This document shows, piece by piece, positions 10,684 through 20,871 of a stretch of 64,000 nucleotides of DNA. The stretch's first letter is position 1. The number at the start of each line of letters is the position of its first letter. The DNA is from Mycobacteroides abscessus ATCC 19977 (GTDB lineage Bacteria; Actinomycetota; Actinomycetes; Mycobacteriales; Mycobacteriaceae): NCBI RefSeq assembly GCF_000069185.1, contig NC_010397.1, positions 2,790,001 through 2,854,000 on the forward strand. Direction: 5' to 3'. A program made the translations under genes and the position numbers. A model generated the notes under the pieces. The model ran no database searches. It was not told the origin of the DNA and was given only the letters and a program-made list of their open reading frames with translations.

Positions 10684-11477
10684 CCGACACCACCACACCC
10701 CGCTTCGATCCGGGCACCTTCACTCCCGATCCACGGCCGAGCGCCGTCCACACCATGCTTTTCGCGCAGTTCTGGCTGGAACTCAAGCTGCTTCTGCGCA
10801 ATGGTGAGCAACTGCTGCTGACCATGTTCATCCCGATCACCCTCCTGATCGGATTGACGCTGCTGCCGCTGGGGCAGTTCCCCGGCTCGCGCACCGATAT
10901 CTTCGTGCCCGCCATCATGGCGCTGGCTGTCATCTCCACTGCCTTCACCGGACAGGCCATTGCCGTCGGGTTCGACCGCCGTTACGGCGCCCTGAAACGT
11001 CTGGGAGCCACCGCCTTGCCGGTATGGGGAATCATCGCGGGCAAGGCGCTGGCCGTGGTGACGGTCGTCGTGCTGCAGGCTGCGGTGATCGGTGCGATCG
11101 GTGGCGCGCTGGGTTGGCGCCCGCACCCGGTCGGCCTGCTAGTCGGCGCGGTGGTCATCGCGATCGGCACCGCGGCCTTCGTGGCGATGGGCCTGCTCCT
11201 GGGCGGCACGCTGCGCGCGGAAATCGTACTGGCCCTGGCGAATCTACTGTGGTTCATCTTTGCCGGCCTGGGAGCGCTGACACTCGAAGACGGCCGCACC
11301 ACCGACGCGATTCCCCGCGCCGTGGTGCTGTTGGCGCGTCTTTCTCCCTCGGGCGCGCTGTCGGAGGCGCTCGCGGCCGCGATGACGCTGTCCGTGGACT
11401 GGTTCGCGATCGCCGTGCTCGCGGTGTGGGGTGCGCTGGCCGGCTACGGCGCGCTGCGCTGGTTCAAGTTCACCTGA
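10680..11477 (+). CDS. ABC-2 type exporter permease (Rv1457c-like)
   Basis: A 265-residue membrane protein with six or so hydrophobic segments after a 35-residue cytosolic lead. It starts with an ATGA overlap on the ATPase gene, the usual layout for a two-gene ABC-2 exporter. 'FDRRYGALKRLGATALP' near residue 100 is the family's conserved cytoplasmic loop that contacts the ATPase. Adjacency to mptB and ctaA matches the M. tuberculosis order, which may hint at a cell-envelope substrate, but nothing in the sequence identifies it. Confidence 0.85.
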   Translation: MTDTTTPRFDPGTFTPDPRPSAVHTMLFAQFWLELKLLLRNGEQLLLTMFIPITLLIGLTLLPLGQFPGSRTDIFVPAIMALAVISTAFTGQAIAVGFDRRYGALKRLGATALPVWGIIAGKALAVVTVVVLQAAVIGAIGGALGWRPHPVGLLVGAVVIAIGTAAFVAMGLLLGGTLRAEIVLALANLLWFIFAGLGALTLEDGRTTDAIPRAVVLLARLSPSGALSEALAAAMTLSVDWFAIAVLAVWGALAGYGALRWFKFT

Positions 11478-11502
11478 GCCGAGGTATATCCACCCCGATA
11501 CC

Positions 11503-11526
11503 CCAACTACTACAGGCTGTAGTTGG
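11503..11526. promoter_or_regulatory. Dyad upstream of ctaA, BlaI-like TACA/TGTA half-sites
   Basis: Two overlapping inverted repeats are seen. CCAACTAC (11503-11510) pairs with GTAGTTGG (11519-11526). Within it ACTACAG-G-CTGTAGT (11509-11523) is a perfect 7+1+7 palindrome. It ends 8 bases before the ctaA -10 hexamer, so it covers the -35 region, where a repressor would sit. The TACA/TGTA half-sites resemble BlaI/CopY-family sites; that identification is inference. Confidence 0.6.
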
Positions 11527-11534
11527 CGGTGGCA

Positions 11535-11540
11535 TAGACT
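11535..11540 (+). promoter_or_regulatory. -10 hexamer for leaderless ctaA
   Basis: TAGACT fits TAnnnT and is six bases before GTG 11547, consistent with a leaderless transcript. Confidence 0.55.
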
Positions 11541-11546
11541 CAGCAC

Positions 11547-12533
11547 GTGCTATATCGAGCATTTCTGCGGGTAGTCGATCTGCTGCCGATGCCAAGTTTG
11601 CGTGCGCAGCGCCTCATCGCCGCGGCAGTGATCCTCACCCAGGGTGGCATTGCCGTGACCGGAGCCGTCGTGCGGGTCACCGCCTCTGGTCTTGGCTGCC
11701 CCACCTGGCCACAGTGCTTCCCCGGCAGCTTCACCCCGGTCGCGGTGGCGGAGGTGCCGCGAATCCACCAGGCGGTGGAGTTCGGCAACCGGATGATCAG
11801 CTTCCTGGTGGTCATCACGGCGGCGTTGGCGGTACTCGCGGTGACCCGAGCGCGTCGCCGGCGCGAAGTGCTGGTGTACGCGTGGCTGATGCCCGCTTCG
11901 ACGGTGTTGCAGGCCATCATCGGCGGCATCACGGTACGCACCGGACTGCTCTGGTGGACCGTCGCGATTCACTTGCTGGTCTCGATGGGCATGGTGTGGC
12001 TGGCAACCCTGCTGTACGTGAAAGTCGGTGAGCCCGATGTCGTTTCCGATCTGCCCAGCGTGCCCCCGCCGCCCGCACCACTGAGCCGGCTCACCGCATT
12101 GATAGGCGTGACGTTGGCCGCGGTCCTGGTGGCCGGAACGCTGGTCACCGGCGCCGGGCCGCACGCCGGCGACAAGAGCATCACCCGGGTGGTCCCCCGG
12201 CTGCAGGTCGAGATCACCACGTTGGTGCACCTGCACGGCACTCTGCTTATCGCCTACCTCGCGCTACTCCTGGGCCTTGGGTTCGGGCTGGCGGCGGTCG
12301 GCGTAACGCGGCATATCTGGGTGCGCTTCACGGTGGTGCTGGCACTCACCCTGGCACAGGCACTCGTCGGAGTGGTGCAGTTCTACACCGGAGTGCCCGC
12401 TGTTCTGGTAGCGCTGCACGTCGCGGGCGCGGCCGCATGCACAGCCGCCACCGCGGCGCTGTGGGCGGCGCTCACCACTCCGGAGCTAGCCGCGACCGCG
12501 CTGCCCAAGCGGGCCGAGGCCCAACCGCTCTAG
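11547..12533 (+). CDS. ctaA: CtaA/COX15, heme A synthase
   Basis: A 328-residue polytopic membrane enzyme that oxidises heme O to heme A for the aa3 cytochrome oxidase. Eight hydrophobic segments are visible in two repeats. Heme-ligand His candidates lie in 'RIHQAVEFGNR', 'AIHLLVSMG', 'LVHLHGTLLIA' and 'ALHVAGAA'. The extracytoplasmic loop carries the 'GLGCPTWPQCFPG' Cys pair typical of this family. GTG 11547 follows a -10 hexamer by six bases. ctaB (heme O synthase) is 2.3 kb away on the other strand. The 3' end overlaps the convergent ATP-grasp gene by 48 bases. Confidence 0.93.
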   Translation: MLYRAFLRVVDLLPMPSLRAQRLIAAAVILTQGGIAVTGAVVRVTASGLGCPTWPQCFPGSFTPVAVAEVPRIHQAVEFGNRMISFLVVITAALAVLAVTRARRRREVLVYAWLMPASTVLQAIIGGITVRTGLLWWTVAIHLLVSMGMVWLATLLYVKVGEPDVVSDLPSVPPPPAPLSRLTALIGVTLAAVLVAGTLVTGAGPHAGDKSITRVVPRLQVEITTLVHLHGTLLIAYLALLLGLGFGLAAVGVTRHIWVRFTVVLALTLAQALVGVVQFYTGVPAVLVALHVAGAAACTAATAALWAALTTPELAATALPKRAEAQPL

Positions 12534-13451
12534 CGCGTCCTCGACGCCGATCACGAACTTACGTTGGGCGAGGTCACGCTCCTCGGTCTCCAGCTGACGC
12601 CAGCCCAGGGAAGGCTCGACCAGCTCGAGTTCCAGCAGTCGCGGGTCATCGTCCGCCACCCCACCGATCACGTCGACGCGCGCATAGAGCAGGTCCGTCA
12701 TCGCCACTCCGCACTGTGTCGCGGCCGCCGCGAGCGCCGCCGCGCCGAGCCTCCACAGCGCCGAGGTCGGCTTCACCGGTGCCAGTCGCTCGGAGTGGAA
12801 CAGGCCCGACTCATCGACCTCTGCGGCAGTGCCCGGCGGAGGCAACAGCGCTGCCTTGGTAAACGCATGCGACGGTTCACCGTTGAGAAAGACCAGCGCG
12901 GTCTCTCCATGCTGATCGACCCGCGGATCGTAAGGCTGAATCAGCACGGTGCGCCCCTCGTCCTGCAGAGCCTCCGCGTGATTGCGCGCGGCCTCCGGGC
13001 AGGTGAAGCGGCCCGCGCCGCGAGATCCGCCCGCCACCGCAGGCTTGATGACGAGCTCGCCATCAGGCAGGACAATCGGCTCATCAGGGGCGAAGAACAT
13101 GCTGGGCACAGTCGGAATGCCCGCTGCGGCAAGATCATTCAAGTAGCGTTTATCGATGTTCCAGCGCACCACCGGCAGCGGATTGAGCACATTGCGGACC
13201 GAGCCGGCCCATGTCAAGAATTCATCCAACCGTTCGGGGTAATCCCAGGTGGCGCGCAGAATTACCAGGTCGGCCTGCGTCATCTCCGGGTCATCCCAGG
13301 ACAGCCACCGGGCATGCAGATCGCGAACACGCAGCGCGGCAACGAGTTCGGCGTCATCGCCATCGCCGGCGACGAGCTGTGGGCAACCGGCCAGAACAAT
13401 GCGCGGATGGAAGATATCCGGCCGTCCCAGCCTTACGTCCGGGCGACCCAC
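12486..13451 (-). CDS. ATP-grasp domain protein, RimK-like
   Basis: A 321-residue protein with an ATP-grasp fold, enzymes that ligate a carboxylate to an amine or thiol. Seen are a preatp-grasp N-domain with 'ILRATWDYPERLDEF', the ATP-binding lysines near 'ELVIKPAVAGGSRGAGRF' (central glycine-rich loop), 'IQPYDPRVDQHGETALVF', and the metal-binding acidic cluster 'LLELELVEPSLGW'. The substrate is unknown. GTG 13451 overlaps the preceding small gene by 19 bases, suggesting an operon. The 3' end overlaps ctaA by 48 bases in antiparallel orientation. Confidence 0.8.
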   Translation of the reverse strand: MGRPDVRLGRPDIFHPRIVLAGCPQLVAGDGDDAELVAALRVRDLHARWLSWDDPEMTQADLVILRATWDYPERLDEFLTWAGSVRNVLNPLPVVRWNIDKRYLNDLAAAGIPTVPSMFFAPDEPIVLPDGELVIKPAVAGGSRGAGRFTCPEAARNHAEALQDEGRTVLIQPYDPRVDQHGETALVFLNGEPSHAFTKAALLPPPGTAAEVDESGLFHSERLAPVKPTSALWRLGAAALAAAATQCGVAMTDLLYARVDVIGGVADDDPRLLELELVEPSLGWRQLETEERDLAQRKFVIGVEDALERLGLGPLGQRGRG

Positions 13452-13744
13452 CCGGCCATCTTCTTGACGTGACCCGGCGCCGGAGTGGCAGTGCTGACCA
13501 GTTCACGGTCCCAGCCTTCGGCAACCTCAATGCCTTCGACGGCTGCCACGGCAGCACGCGCGGTGGCGAGGTCGGCGACCACCTGGTCACCGAGAACCCC
13601 GTCGGCGCCCACCAGAGTGATACGCACACCGGTCTCCCCGACCGGCTGCAAGACGGCCTTGGTAGGCATGTGGTGCGCCTTCACGAAGGCCGTCAGGGCG
13701 CGGTGCACGGTCGACGGCACCGTGGGCTTCGCTTCGTCAGACAT
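13433..13744 (-). CDS. Small conserved protein of unknown function
   Basis: A 103-residue acidic-basic mixed protein without signal peptide or membrane segment. The pattern 'VRITLVGADGVLGDQVV' and 'GWDRELVSTATPAPGHVKK' suggests a compact alpha/beta fold. I do not recognise the family. It lies upstream of the ATP-grasp gene with a 19-base overlap and probably forms an operon with it. A TAGTCT -10 hexamer is six bases before ATG 13744, indicating a leaderless start. Confidence 0.7.
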   Translation of the reverse strand: MSDEAKPTVPSTVHRALTAFVKAHHMPTKAVLQPVGETGVRITLVGADGVLGDQVVADLATARAAVAAVEGIEVAEGWDRELVSTATPAPGHVKKMAGWVART

Positions 13745-13750
13745 GAGTAA

Positions 13751-13756
13751 AGACTA
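13751..13756 (-). promoter_or_regulatory. -10 hexamer for the small gene/ATP-grasp operon
   Basis: On the minus strand TAGTCT lies six bases before ATG 13744, matching the leaderless pattern seen elsewhere in the window. Confidence 0.5.
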
Positions 13757-13836
13757 CGGCTTGCCGCGAGCGATGTACCGACCTGGTTCGGTTGCCAAGG
13801 CCCCTGCTGGCCGACGACTGCTGAATACTGGATGAT

Positions 13837-14814
13837 ATGCGCGCCATCGAGGTACCCGTGACCGGAGGACCAGAGGTCCTCACGCTCGTCGAAAAGACCG
13901 ATCCCGCACCGGGTCCCGGCGAGGTGCTTATCGACGTGGACGCGGTGGGGGTCAACTTCCGCGATATCTATCTGCGAAACGGCAGCTACACCGCTCCGCT
14001 CCCCCATATCCCGGGATCGGAGGTCAGTGGCGTAGTGCGTGCCGTAGGCGAGGGAGTCCAAAGCCTGGCCCCCGGAGATCGGGTCGCCAGTCCGGTCGCG
14101 GCCTGGGGATACGCCGAGTCGACCACTGCCCCTGCCGATTACACCGCCAAAGTGCCCGCAGGTCTCTCCGCCGAGGTAGCGGCGAGCTCCCTGCTACAGG
14201 GGATCACCACGCACTATCTGTTGACCTCGGTCTACCCCGTGGCGGCCGGTGACACCGTGCTGGTGCACGCCGGCGCCGGCGGTATGGGACTGCTACTGAC
14301 CCAGTGGGCGACGTATCGAGGAGTCAGGGTCATCACCACTGTGTCGAGCGAGGCGAAGGAGAAGCTGTCCCGCGAGGCGGGCGCAGCCGAGGTTCTGCCG
14401 TACCCGGACCCCGCCGATCCATCCGAGTTCGCCGCACAAATCCGGGAATTGACAGCCGGCGAAGGTGTCGCCGTCGTCTATGACGGGGTCGGAAAGTCAA
14501 CCTTTGAGGCCAGCCTGGCCGCCGTCCGCGTGCGTGGCCTGATCGCCCTGTACGGAGCGGCCAGCGGCCAGGTGCCGCCCTTTGACCCGCAGCGTCTCAC
14601 CGCGAAGTCCGCTGTGCTCACCCGCCCCACCATGGGACATTTCATCCGCACCCCCGAAGAGTTCGCCTGGCGTGCCGACGATGTCCTGGACTTGGTGTCA
14701 CGCGGGACCTTGAAGATCACGATCGGTGCCGGCTACCCGCTCGAACAGGCCGCCCAGGCCCATACCGACCTGGAGGCACGCAAGACCACGGGGTCGGTCG
14801 TATTGGTTCCCTGA
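13837..14814 (+). CDS. qor: Quinone oxidoreductase, zinc-free MDR family (Qor)
   Basis: A 325-residue medium-chain dehydrogenase/reductase. The N-terminal GroES-like domain has 'DVDAVGVNFRDIYLRNG' and 'HIPGSEVSGVVRAVGEG'. The Rossmann domain has the NADPH motif 'VHAGAGGMGLLLTQWA' near residues 147-162. No structural zinc Cys cluster is present, as in QOR enzymes that reduce quinones with NADPH. It sits at the same place between the ctaA region and ctaB as the M. tuberculosis qor gene (Rv1454c). AATACT at 13824-13829 is a possible -10 for a leaderless ATG 13837. Confidence 0.88.
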   Translation: MRAIEVPVTGGPEVLTLVEKTDPAPGPGEVLIDVDAVGVNFRDIYLRNGSYTAPLPHIPGSEVSGVVRAVGEGVQSLAPGDRVASPVAAWGYAESTTAPADYTAKVPAGLSAEVAASSLLQGITTHYLLTSVYPVAAGDTVLVHAGAGGMGLLLTQWATYRGVRVITTVSSEAKEKLSREAGAAEVLPYPDPADPSEFAAQIRELTAGEGVAVVYDGVGKSTFEASLAAVRVRGLIALYGAASGQVPPFDPQRLTAKSAVLTRPTMGHFIRTPEEFAWRADDVLDLVSRGTLKITIGAGYPLEQAAQAHTDLEARKTTGSVVLVP

Positions 14815-14820
14815 CGCGGC

Positions 14821-15762
14821 TCAGAGCTGGAAAAGGGTTGGCCAGCCGACCACAGAGTCGACGGCGAGCGCGCAGAAAACCACAGCCAGATAGTTGTTCG
14901 ATTGCAGGAAAAGACGCAGCGGCCTGATGGGCTGGCCTTTGCGCACACCCGAGTACAGCTGGTGCGCCATCGCCAGGAACCACACCCCAGCCAGGAAAGC
15001 GACCACCGCGTAGATGACACCGGCGGCCAGCGCGAGCGCCAACGTGGACAGCACCGTGAGCCAGGTGTACACCAGGATCAGCTTGGTGACCTTCTCCTCG
15101 GTGGCGATCACCGGCAGCATGGGGACTCCGGCGGCGCGGTAGTCCTCCTTGTACCGCATCGCGAGAGCCCAGGTGTGCGGCGGCGTCCAGAAGAAGATGA
15201 CCGCGAACATCACCAGCGCCGGCCACTGAATCGTGTTCGTGACCGCCGACCACCCGATCATCACCGGCATGCATCCGGCGGCTCCGCCCCACACCACGTT
15301 CTGCGCGGTGCGACGCTTGAGCACGAGCGTGTAGACGAAGACATAGAAAGCGATGGTCGCCACGGCGAGCAGGCCCGACAGCAGATTGGCGGTCCACCAC
15401 AACCACGCGAAGGCGCCCACACCCAGCACGACTCCGAAGATCAGGGCGTTACGGGTGGTCACCGAGGACATGGCCAGCGGCCGCCGTGCGGTGCGCTTCA
15501 TCACCTTGTCGATATCGGCGTCGGCGACGCAATTCAGGGTATTGGCGCTGGCTGCCGCCATCACGCCACCCAGCAGCGTATTCAGGATGAGCAGCGGGTT
15601 CACGTCGCCGCGATCCGCCAGCAACATCGCCGGAATGGTGGTGACCAGCAGCAGCTCGATGACGCGCGGCTTGGTCAGCGCGATGTACGCGAGGATGGTG
15701 CGGAGAAAGGGCGGTGCGTTCCGGCCACGGCCTTGCGCGCCCTGCGTCTCTCGCATCCGCAC
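14821..15762 (-). CDS. ctaB: CtaB, protoheme IX farnesyltransferase (heme O synthase)
   Basis: An integral membrane UbiA-superfamily prenyltransferase that farnesylates heme B to heme O, the step before CtaA. The first prenyl-diphosphate motif is seen as '[20 protein letters not shown]' (N-x-x-x-D), and the second loop as '[14 protein letters not shown]'. About nine hydrophobic helices follow. GTG 15762 (313 residues) is preferred because an AGGAGG site lies nine bases upstream. The ATG at 15756 would shorten it by two, and the frame stays open to 15891. It ends 6 nt from the convergent qor stop and diverges from tkt. Confidence 0.93.
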   Translation of the reverse strand: MRMRETQGAQGRGRNAPPFLRTILAYIALTKPRVIELLLVTTIPAMLLADRGDVNPLLILNTLLGGVMAAASANTLNCVADADIDKVMKRTARRPLAMSSVTTRNALIFGVVLGVGAFAWLWWTANLLSGLLAVATIAFYVFVYTLVLKRRTAQNVVWGGAAGCMPVMIGWSAVTNTIQWPALVMFAVIFFWTPPHTWALAMRYKEDYRAAGVPMLPVIATEEKVTKLILVYTWLTVLSTLALALAAGVIYAVVAFLAGVWFLAMAHQLYSGVRKGQPIRPLRLFLQSNNYLAVVFCALAVDSVVGWPTLFQL

Positions 15763-15970
15763 CGCGCTGATCCTCCTGGGTAGCTTTTTGGTGAGCCAGC
15801 CGACCCGCGGCACTGAGCGCTCTACTACACACGATGGTAGACCGCCAGGGTCCGGCGTCGACAACCAAGGTCGGCCCATCGAAGTGAACACCGGTTGTCT
15901 GTCACTGGACTATCACATTGCTCGCACGGCGTGACCCGGCCTTGAGGCAGCGGCATGAAATCGTCAGCAC

Positions 15971-15976
15971 TACGAT
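15971..15976 (+). promoter_or_regulatory. -10 hexamer for leaderless tkt
   Basis: TACGAT fits TAnnnT, with seven bases to GTG 15984. It overlaps the alternative ATG at 15975, which argues against that ATG as the start. Confidence 0.5.
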
Positions 15977-15983
15977 GGGGCCC

Positions 15984-18113
15984 GTGACCGCGATCTCACG
16001 TGAACTGGCGGAAGTCCCGACCGATATTCCAACCCTGACCCGGGTCGACCACCCGGATGACTGGACCGAGCTGGACTCACGCGCGGTGGACACCGTGCGG
16101 GTGTTGGCCGCTGACGCGGTGCAGAAGGTTGGCAATGGCCACCCTGGCACTGCGATGAGCCTGGCGCCCGTGGCGTACACGCTTTTTCAGCGTCAGTTGC
16201 GCCACGATCCCAGCGACACCACCTGGATCGGCCGCGACCGGTTCGTGCTGTCCTGCGGGCACAGCAGCCTGACTTTGTACTTGCAGCTCTACTTAGGCGG
16301 GTTTGGCCTGGAGCTCTCCGATATCGAAGCGCTACGCACCTGGGGCTCCCTGACTCCCGGGCACCCCGAGTACCACCACACCAAGGGTGTGGAGATCACC
16401 ACCGGGCCGCTGGGCCAGGGCTTGGCCTCCGCGGTCGGCATGGCGATGGCCTCCCGATACGAGCGTGGCTTGTTCGATCCGGACGCCGCCCCCGGTACCA
16501 GCCCGTTCGATCACTTCATCTACGTCATCGCCTCCGACGGGGATATCGAAGAGGGCGTGACTTCGGAGGCCTCGTCGTTGGCGGGCACTCAGCAGCTCGG
16601 AAACCTCATCGTCATCTGGGATGACAATGAGATCTCCATTGAGCACGACACCAAGATCGCACTCTCGGAGGACACCCCCGCCCGCTACGAGGCGTACGGC
16701 TGGCATGTACAGACCGTCGTCAGTGGTGAGAACGTCACCGGCCTTGAAGAAGCACTGGCCAACGCCCGTGCGGTCACCGACCGCCCGTCGTTCATCGCGC
16801 TGCGCACGATCATCGGTTACCCCGCTCCCACCAAGATGAACACCGGCGGTGTGCACGGCTCGGCCCTGGGCGCTGACGAGGTGGCCGCCACCAAAAAGAT
16901 TTTGGGCTTCGACCCGGATAAATCCTTCGAGGTGGCCCCCGAGGTCATCGCGCACACGCGCGAACTGGTGACGCGCGGTAAGCAGGCGCATGCCGAGTGG
17001 GACAAGAGCTTTGAGGCCTGGGCGGCCCGTGAGCCCGAGCGCAAGGCGCTGCTGGACCGCCTCCAGGCGCGTGCGTTGCCGCAGGGCTGGGACGCCGGGC
17101 TGCCGTCCTGGGAGCCCGGTTCCAAGGCGGTGGCCACCCGCGCCGCCTCCGGCGACACGCTTTCGGCGCTCGGGGCCAAGCTGCCCGAGCTGTGGGGCGG
17201 CTCGGCGGATCTGGCGGGCAGCAACAACACCACCATCAAGGGCGCCGATTCCTTTGGCCCGACCTCCATCGCGACGTCCGACTGGAATGCCCAACCCTAT
17301 GGCCGCACACTGCATTTCGGCATCCGCGAGCACGCGATGGGTTCCATCTTGTCCGGCATCGTGCTGCACGGACCCACCCGCGCGTACGGCGGAACGTTCC
17401 TGCAGTTCGCCGACTACATGCGCCCCGCGGTGCGTCTGGCCGCGCTGATGAACATCGACCCGATCTACGTCTGGACACATGACTCGATCGGTCTGGGCGA
17501 GGACGGGCCCACCCACCAGCCGGTGGAACACCTGGCCGCCCTACGCGCCATCCCCAACCTCTCGGTGGTGCGCCCCGGCGACGCCAACGAAACCGCGTAC
17601 GCCTGGGCGACCGTCCTGGAGCGCCAATCCAGCACCGGCCCCGTCGGTTTGGCACTCACCCGCCAGGGTGTGCCGATCCTGGAAGGCACCAGCCGCGAAG
17701 GCGTGGCCAAGGGCGGCTACGTGCTGGAGGCAGCCAGTGACAATCCGGCGGACGCTCCCGATGTGATCCTCATCGGCACGGGCTCGGAACTGCAGCTCGC
17801 CGTCGAGGCCAAGAAGATTCTTGCCGCCAAGGGAATTGCGGCCTCCGTGGTGTCGTTGCCCTGTGTGGAATGGTTCGAATCCCAGCCCCAGGAATATCGC
17901 GACAGCGTGCTGCCGCCGTCCGTACGCGCGCGTGTGGTGGTGGAAGCCGGCATCGCGCAGGGCTGGTACAAGTTCGTCGGCGATGCGGGGCAGATCGTCT
18001 CCCTGGAGCATTTCGGAGCTTCGGCCGACGACAAGACGTTGTTCCGCGAGTTCGGCTTCACCCCTGACGCAGTGGCCGCAGCGGCCGAAAGGTCAATCGC
18101 AGCAGCTCAATAA
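15984..18113 (+). CDS. tkt: Transketolase
   Basis: A 709-residue thiamine-diphosphate enzyme of the non-oxidative pentose phosphate pathway. The N-domain '[14 protein letters not shown]' and '[14 protein letters not shown]' bind the cofactor, and the ThDP/Mg motif is '[20 protein letters not shown]' around residues 165-190. The pyrimidine domain has '[16 protein letters not shown]' and the sugar-binding '[20 protein letters not shown]'. GTG 15984 is chosen from the -10 spacing. It heads tkt-tal-zwf-opcA-pgl, all on one strand with short gaps, so the block is probably one operon. Confidence 0.95.
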   Translation: MTAISRELAEVPTDIPTLTRVDHPDDWTELDSRAVDTVRVLAADAVQKVGNGHPGTAMSLAPVAYTLFQRQLRHDPSDTTWIGRDRFVLSCGHSSLTLYLQLYLGGFGLELSDIEALRTWGSLTPGHPEYHHTKGVEITTGPLGQGLASAVGMAMASRYERGLFDPDAAPGTSPFDHFIYVIASDGDIEEGVTSEASSLAGTQQLGNLIVIWDDNEISIEHDTKIALSEDTPARYEAYGWHVQTVVSGENVTGLEEALANARAVTDRPSFIALRTIIGYPAPTKMNTGGVHGSALGADEVAATKKILGFDPDKSFEVAPEVIAHTRELVTRGKQAHAEWDKSFEAWAAREPERKALLDRLQARALPQGWDAGLPSWEPGSKAVATRAASGDTLSALGAKLPELWGGSADLAGSNNTTIKGADSFGPTSIATSDWNAQPYGRTLHFGIREHAMGSILSGIVLHGPTRAYGGTFLQFADYMRPAVRLAALMNIDPIYVWTHDSIGLGEDGPTHQPVEHLAALRAIPNLSVVRPGDANETAYAWATVLERQSSTGPVGLALTRQGVPILEGTSREGVAKGGYVLEAASDNPADAPDVILIGTGSELQLAVEAKKILAAKGIAASVVSLPCVEWFESQPQEYRDSVLPPSVRARVVVEAGIAQGWYKFVGDAGQIVSLEHFGASADDKTLFREFGFTPDAVAAAAERSIAAAQ

Positions 18114-18139
18114 CCCCGAATCAGGAAGGGATGAATCCC

Positions 18140-19285
18140 ATGAGCACATCTGATCAGAACGCTAATCTCGCCGAACTGAGCGAGGCCGGAGTCGCTGTCT
18201 GGCTCGATGATCTCTCCCGGGACCGACTCAATTCGGGCAATCTCGCCGAGTTGATCGCAACCAGGAGTGTTGTCGGGGTCACCACGAACCCGGCGATCTT
18301 TCAGGCAGCCTTGTCCAAGGGCCATGCCTATGACGCGCAGATTGCCGAGTTGGCCGAGCGCGGCGCCGATGTTGATTCGGCGATCCGCACCGCGACCACC
18401 GATGATGTGCGTGCGGCGTGCGATGTGCTCGCTGCGCAGTACGAGGCTTCCGGTGGCGTCGACGGGCGCGTCTCCATCGAGGTTGACCCGCGTCTTGCCC
18501 ATGACACCGATAAGACGATCCTGCAGGCGATCGAGCTGTGGAAGATCGTCGACCGGCCGAATCTGTTGATCAAGATTCCGGCCACCAAGGCGGGTCTGCC
18601 CGCGATCACCGCGGTGATCGCCGAGGGTATCTCGGTGAACGTCACCCTGATCTTCTCAGTGCAGCGCCACAAGGAGGTCATGGACGCTTACCTAAGCGGC
18701 CTGGAGGCCGCCAAGGAAGCCGGCCGCGACTTGTCCAAGATCCACTCGGTGGCCTCGTTCTTCGTCTCGCGGGTGGACACCGAGATCGACAAGCGCCTCG
18801 AAGAGATCGGCAGCGGCCAGGCATTGTCACTGCGCGGCCGCGCCGGGGTCGCCAACGCCCGGTTGGCTTACCAGGCCTACGAGAAGGTCTTCGGCTCGGA
18901 CCATCATGCTGGTCACCGGTTCGCCGCGCTCAAGGACGCCGGCGCACGCGTGCAGCGTCCGCTGTGGGCCTCCACGGGTGTGAAGAACCCCGACTACGAC
19001 GACACCCTGTACGTGGTGGACCTGGTGGCGCCGCACACGGTGAACACCATGCCCGAGAAGACCTTAGAGGCGGTTGCCGACCACGGCGTGGTCACCGGCA
19101 ACACCATTGCCGGAACCTATGACGGCGCGCACGCGGTGTTCCATGAGCTGACGCGCGCCGGAATCGACCTTGACGACGTGTTCGAGGTGCTCGAAACCGA
19201 AGGCGTCGAGAAATTCGAAGTTGCCTGGAACGAGCTCATCGACGCCACCCAAGCCCAACTCGACGCGGTATCCACCCAGGACTGA
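18140..19285 (+). CDS. tal: Transaldolase
   Basis: A 381-residue class I transaldolase that moves a dihydroxyacetone unit between sugar phosphates. The Schiff-base lysine is in '[15 protein letters not shown]', and '[13 protein letters not shown]' near the N-terminus is the substrate-binding strand. The early in-frame ATG at 18131 is only two bases from the AGGAAGG site, while ATG 18140 has a ten-base gap, so 18140 is used. It is 26 nt after tkt and upstream of zwf, with no separate promoter evident. Confidence 0.95.
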   Translation: MSTSDQNANLAELSEAGVAVWLDDLSRDRLNSGNLAELIATRSVVGVTTNPAIFQAALSKGHAYDAQIAELAERGADVDSAIRTATTDDVRAACDVLAAQYEASGGVDGRVSIEVDPRLAHDTDKTILQAIELWKIVDRPNLLIKIPATKAGLPAITAVIAEGISVNVTLIFSVQRHKEVMDAYLSGLEAAKEAGRDLSKIHSVASFFVSRVDTEIDKRLEEIGSGQALSLRGRAGVANARLAYQAYEKVFGSDHHAGHRFAALKDAGARVQRPLWASTGVKNPDYDDTLYVVDLVAPHTVNTMPEKTLEAVADHGVVTGNTIAGTYDGAHAVFHELTRAGIDLDDVFEVLETEGVEKFEVAWNELIDATQAQLDAVSTQD

Positions 19286-19320
19286 GCGTGGATGACGGTC
19301 TTCACACGAAAGGCTCATCC

Positions 19321-20871
19321 ATGACCGAGGTTCTTCCCCCCGATAGCTCGTTGACGGCAAATCCGTTGCGGGACAAACGTGACAAGCGCTTGCCCCGCAT
19401 CGCGGGCCCTTGCTCGCTGGTGATCTTCGGCGTCACCGGCGATCTGGCGCGCAAGAAGTTGATGCCGGCGATTTACGACCTGGCCAATCGGGGGCTGCTG
19501 CCGCCGTCGTTCGCGTTGGTCGGGTTCGCCCGCCGGGATTGGGCCAACGAGGATTTCGGGCAGATCGTGCTCGATGCTGTCAAGGCACACTCACGCACGC
19601 CGTTTCGTCAGCATGTGTGGGATCGCCTTGCCGAGGGAATCCGGTTCGTGCAGGGCAGTTTCGATGACGACGCGGCCTTCGAGCAGCTCAAGAAGACGCT
19701 GCAGACCCTCGATGAGGAACGTGGCACCGGCGGCAATCACGGTTTCTATCTGTCGATTCCGCCGAATGCCTTCCCCACCGTCTGCGAGCAGCTGTCCAAA
19801 TCGGGCCTGGCGCAGCCCGTGGACGGCGCGTGGCGGCGCGTGGTGATCGAGAAGCCCTTCGGCCACGATCTGGCCAGCGCCCGCGAGCTCAATGCGGTGG
19901 TCAACGAGGTTTTCCCCGAGGAGTCGGTCTTCCGCATCGACCACTACCTCGGCAAGGAGACGGTGCAGAACATCCTGGCGTTGCGGTTCGCCAACCAACT
20001 GTTTGACCCCATCTGGAACGCGCACTTCGTCGACCATGTGCAGATCACCATGGCCGAGGACATCGGTTTGGGAGGCCGCGCAGGATATTACGACGGCATC
20101 GGGGCGGCGCGCGATGTCATCCAGAACCATCTGCTGCAGCTGCTGGCCTTCACCGCGATGGAGGAGCCCATCAACTTCTCCCCCGCCGAGTTGCAGGCCG
20201 AGAAGATCAAGGTGCTCTCGGCAACCCGCCTGGCCGAGCCGTTGGCCGAAACCACGGCCCGTGGCCAGTATGGTCCCGGCTGGCAGGGCAGCCAGCAGGT
20301 GCCCGGCCTGCTGGAGGAGGAAGGTTTCTCCAAAACCTCGACCACCGAGACATTCGCGGCCATCACCCTGGAGGTGGACAGCCGGCGCTGGGCCGGGGTC
20401 CCGTTCTACCTGCGTACCGGAAAACGCTTGGGCCGCAGGGTTACCGAGATCGCACTGGTGTTCAAGAGAGCACCGCACCTGCCCTTCGACTCCACCATGA
20501 CCGAGGAACTCGGAGCCAACGCACTGGTGATCCGGGTGCAGCCCGACGAGGGCGTCACACTGCGGTTCGGATCCAAGGTGCCCGGAAGCGCCATGGAAGT
20601 ACGCGATGTCAACATGGACTTCTCCTACGAGCAGGCCTTCACCGAGGAATCACCGGAGGCCTACGAACGGCTGATCCTCGACGTGTTGCTGGGCGAGCCG
20701 TCACTGTTCCCGGTGAACGCCGAGGTCGAATTGTCTTGGCGGATCCTCGATCCCGCCCTGGACTTCTGGGCCTCCCAAGGCCGGCCGGACACCTACGAGT
20801 CGGGAACCTGGGGACCGCAATCGGCGGTGGAAATGCTGGCCCGCAGCGGCCGGGAATGGAGGCGGCCATGA
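19321..20871 (+). CDS. zwf: Glucose-6-phosphate 1-dehydrogenase
   Basis: A 516-residue enzyme opening the oxidative pentose phosphate pathway and supplying NADPH. The nucleotide fold has 'FGVTGDLARKKLMPAIYDL', the active-site signature is 'RIDHYLGKETVQNILALRF', and 'VIEKPFGHDL' precedes it. ATG 19321 follows an AAAGG site; the upstream GTG 19288 adds eleven unlikely residues. Length matches the M. tuberculosis orthologue. Its stop overlaps the opcA ATG, in keeping with OpcA acting on G6PDH. Confidence 0.95.
   Translation: MTEVLPPDSSLTANPLRDKRDKRLPRIAGPCSLVIFGVTGDLARKKLMPAIYDLANRGLLPPSFALVGFARRDWANEDFGQIVLDAVKAHSRTPFRQHVWDRLAEGIRFVQGSFDDDAAFEQLKKTLQTLDEERGTGGNHGFYLSIPPNAFPTVCEQLSKSGLAQPVDGAWRRVVIEKPFGHDLASARELNAVVNEVFPEESVFRIDHYLGKETVQNILALRFANQLFDPIWNAHFVDHVQITMAEDIGLGGRAGYYDGIGAARDVIQNHLLQLLAFTAMEEPINFSPAELQAEKIKVLSATRLAEPLAETTARGQYGPGWQGSQQVPGLLEEEGFSKTSTTETFAAITLEVDSRRWAGVPFYLRTGKRLGRRVTEIALVFKRAPHLPFDSTMTEELGANALVIRVQPDEGVTLRFGSKVPGSAMEVRDVNMDFSYEQAFTEESPEAYERLILDVLLGEPSLFPVNAEVELSWRILDPALDFWASQGRPDTYESGTWGPQSAVEMLARSGREWRRP

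Noticed and set aside
16332..17531. 399-residue minus-strand frame within tkt
   Set aside because: Shadow of the transketolase coding sequence without independent support.
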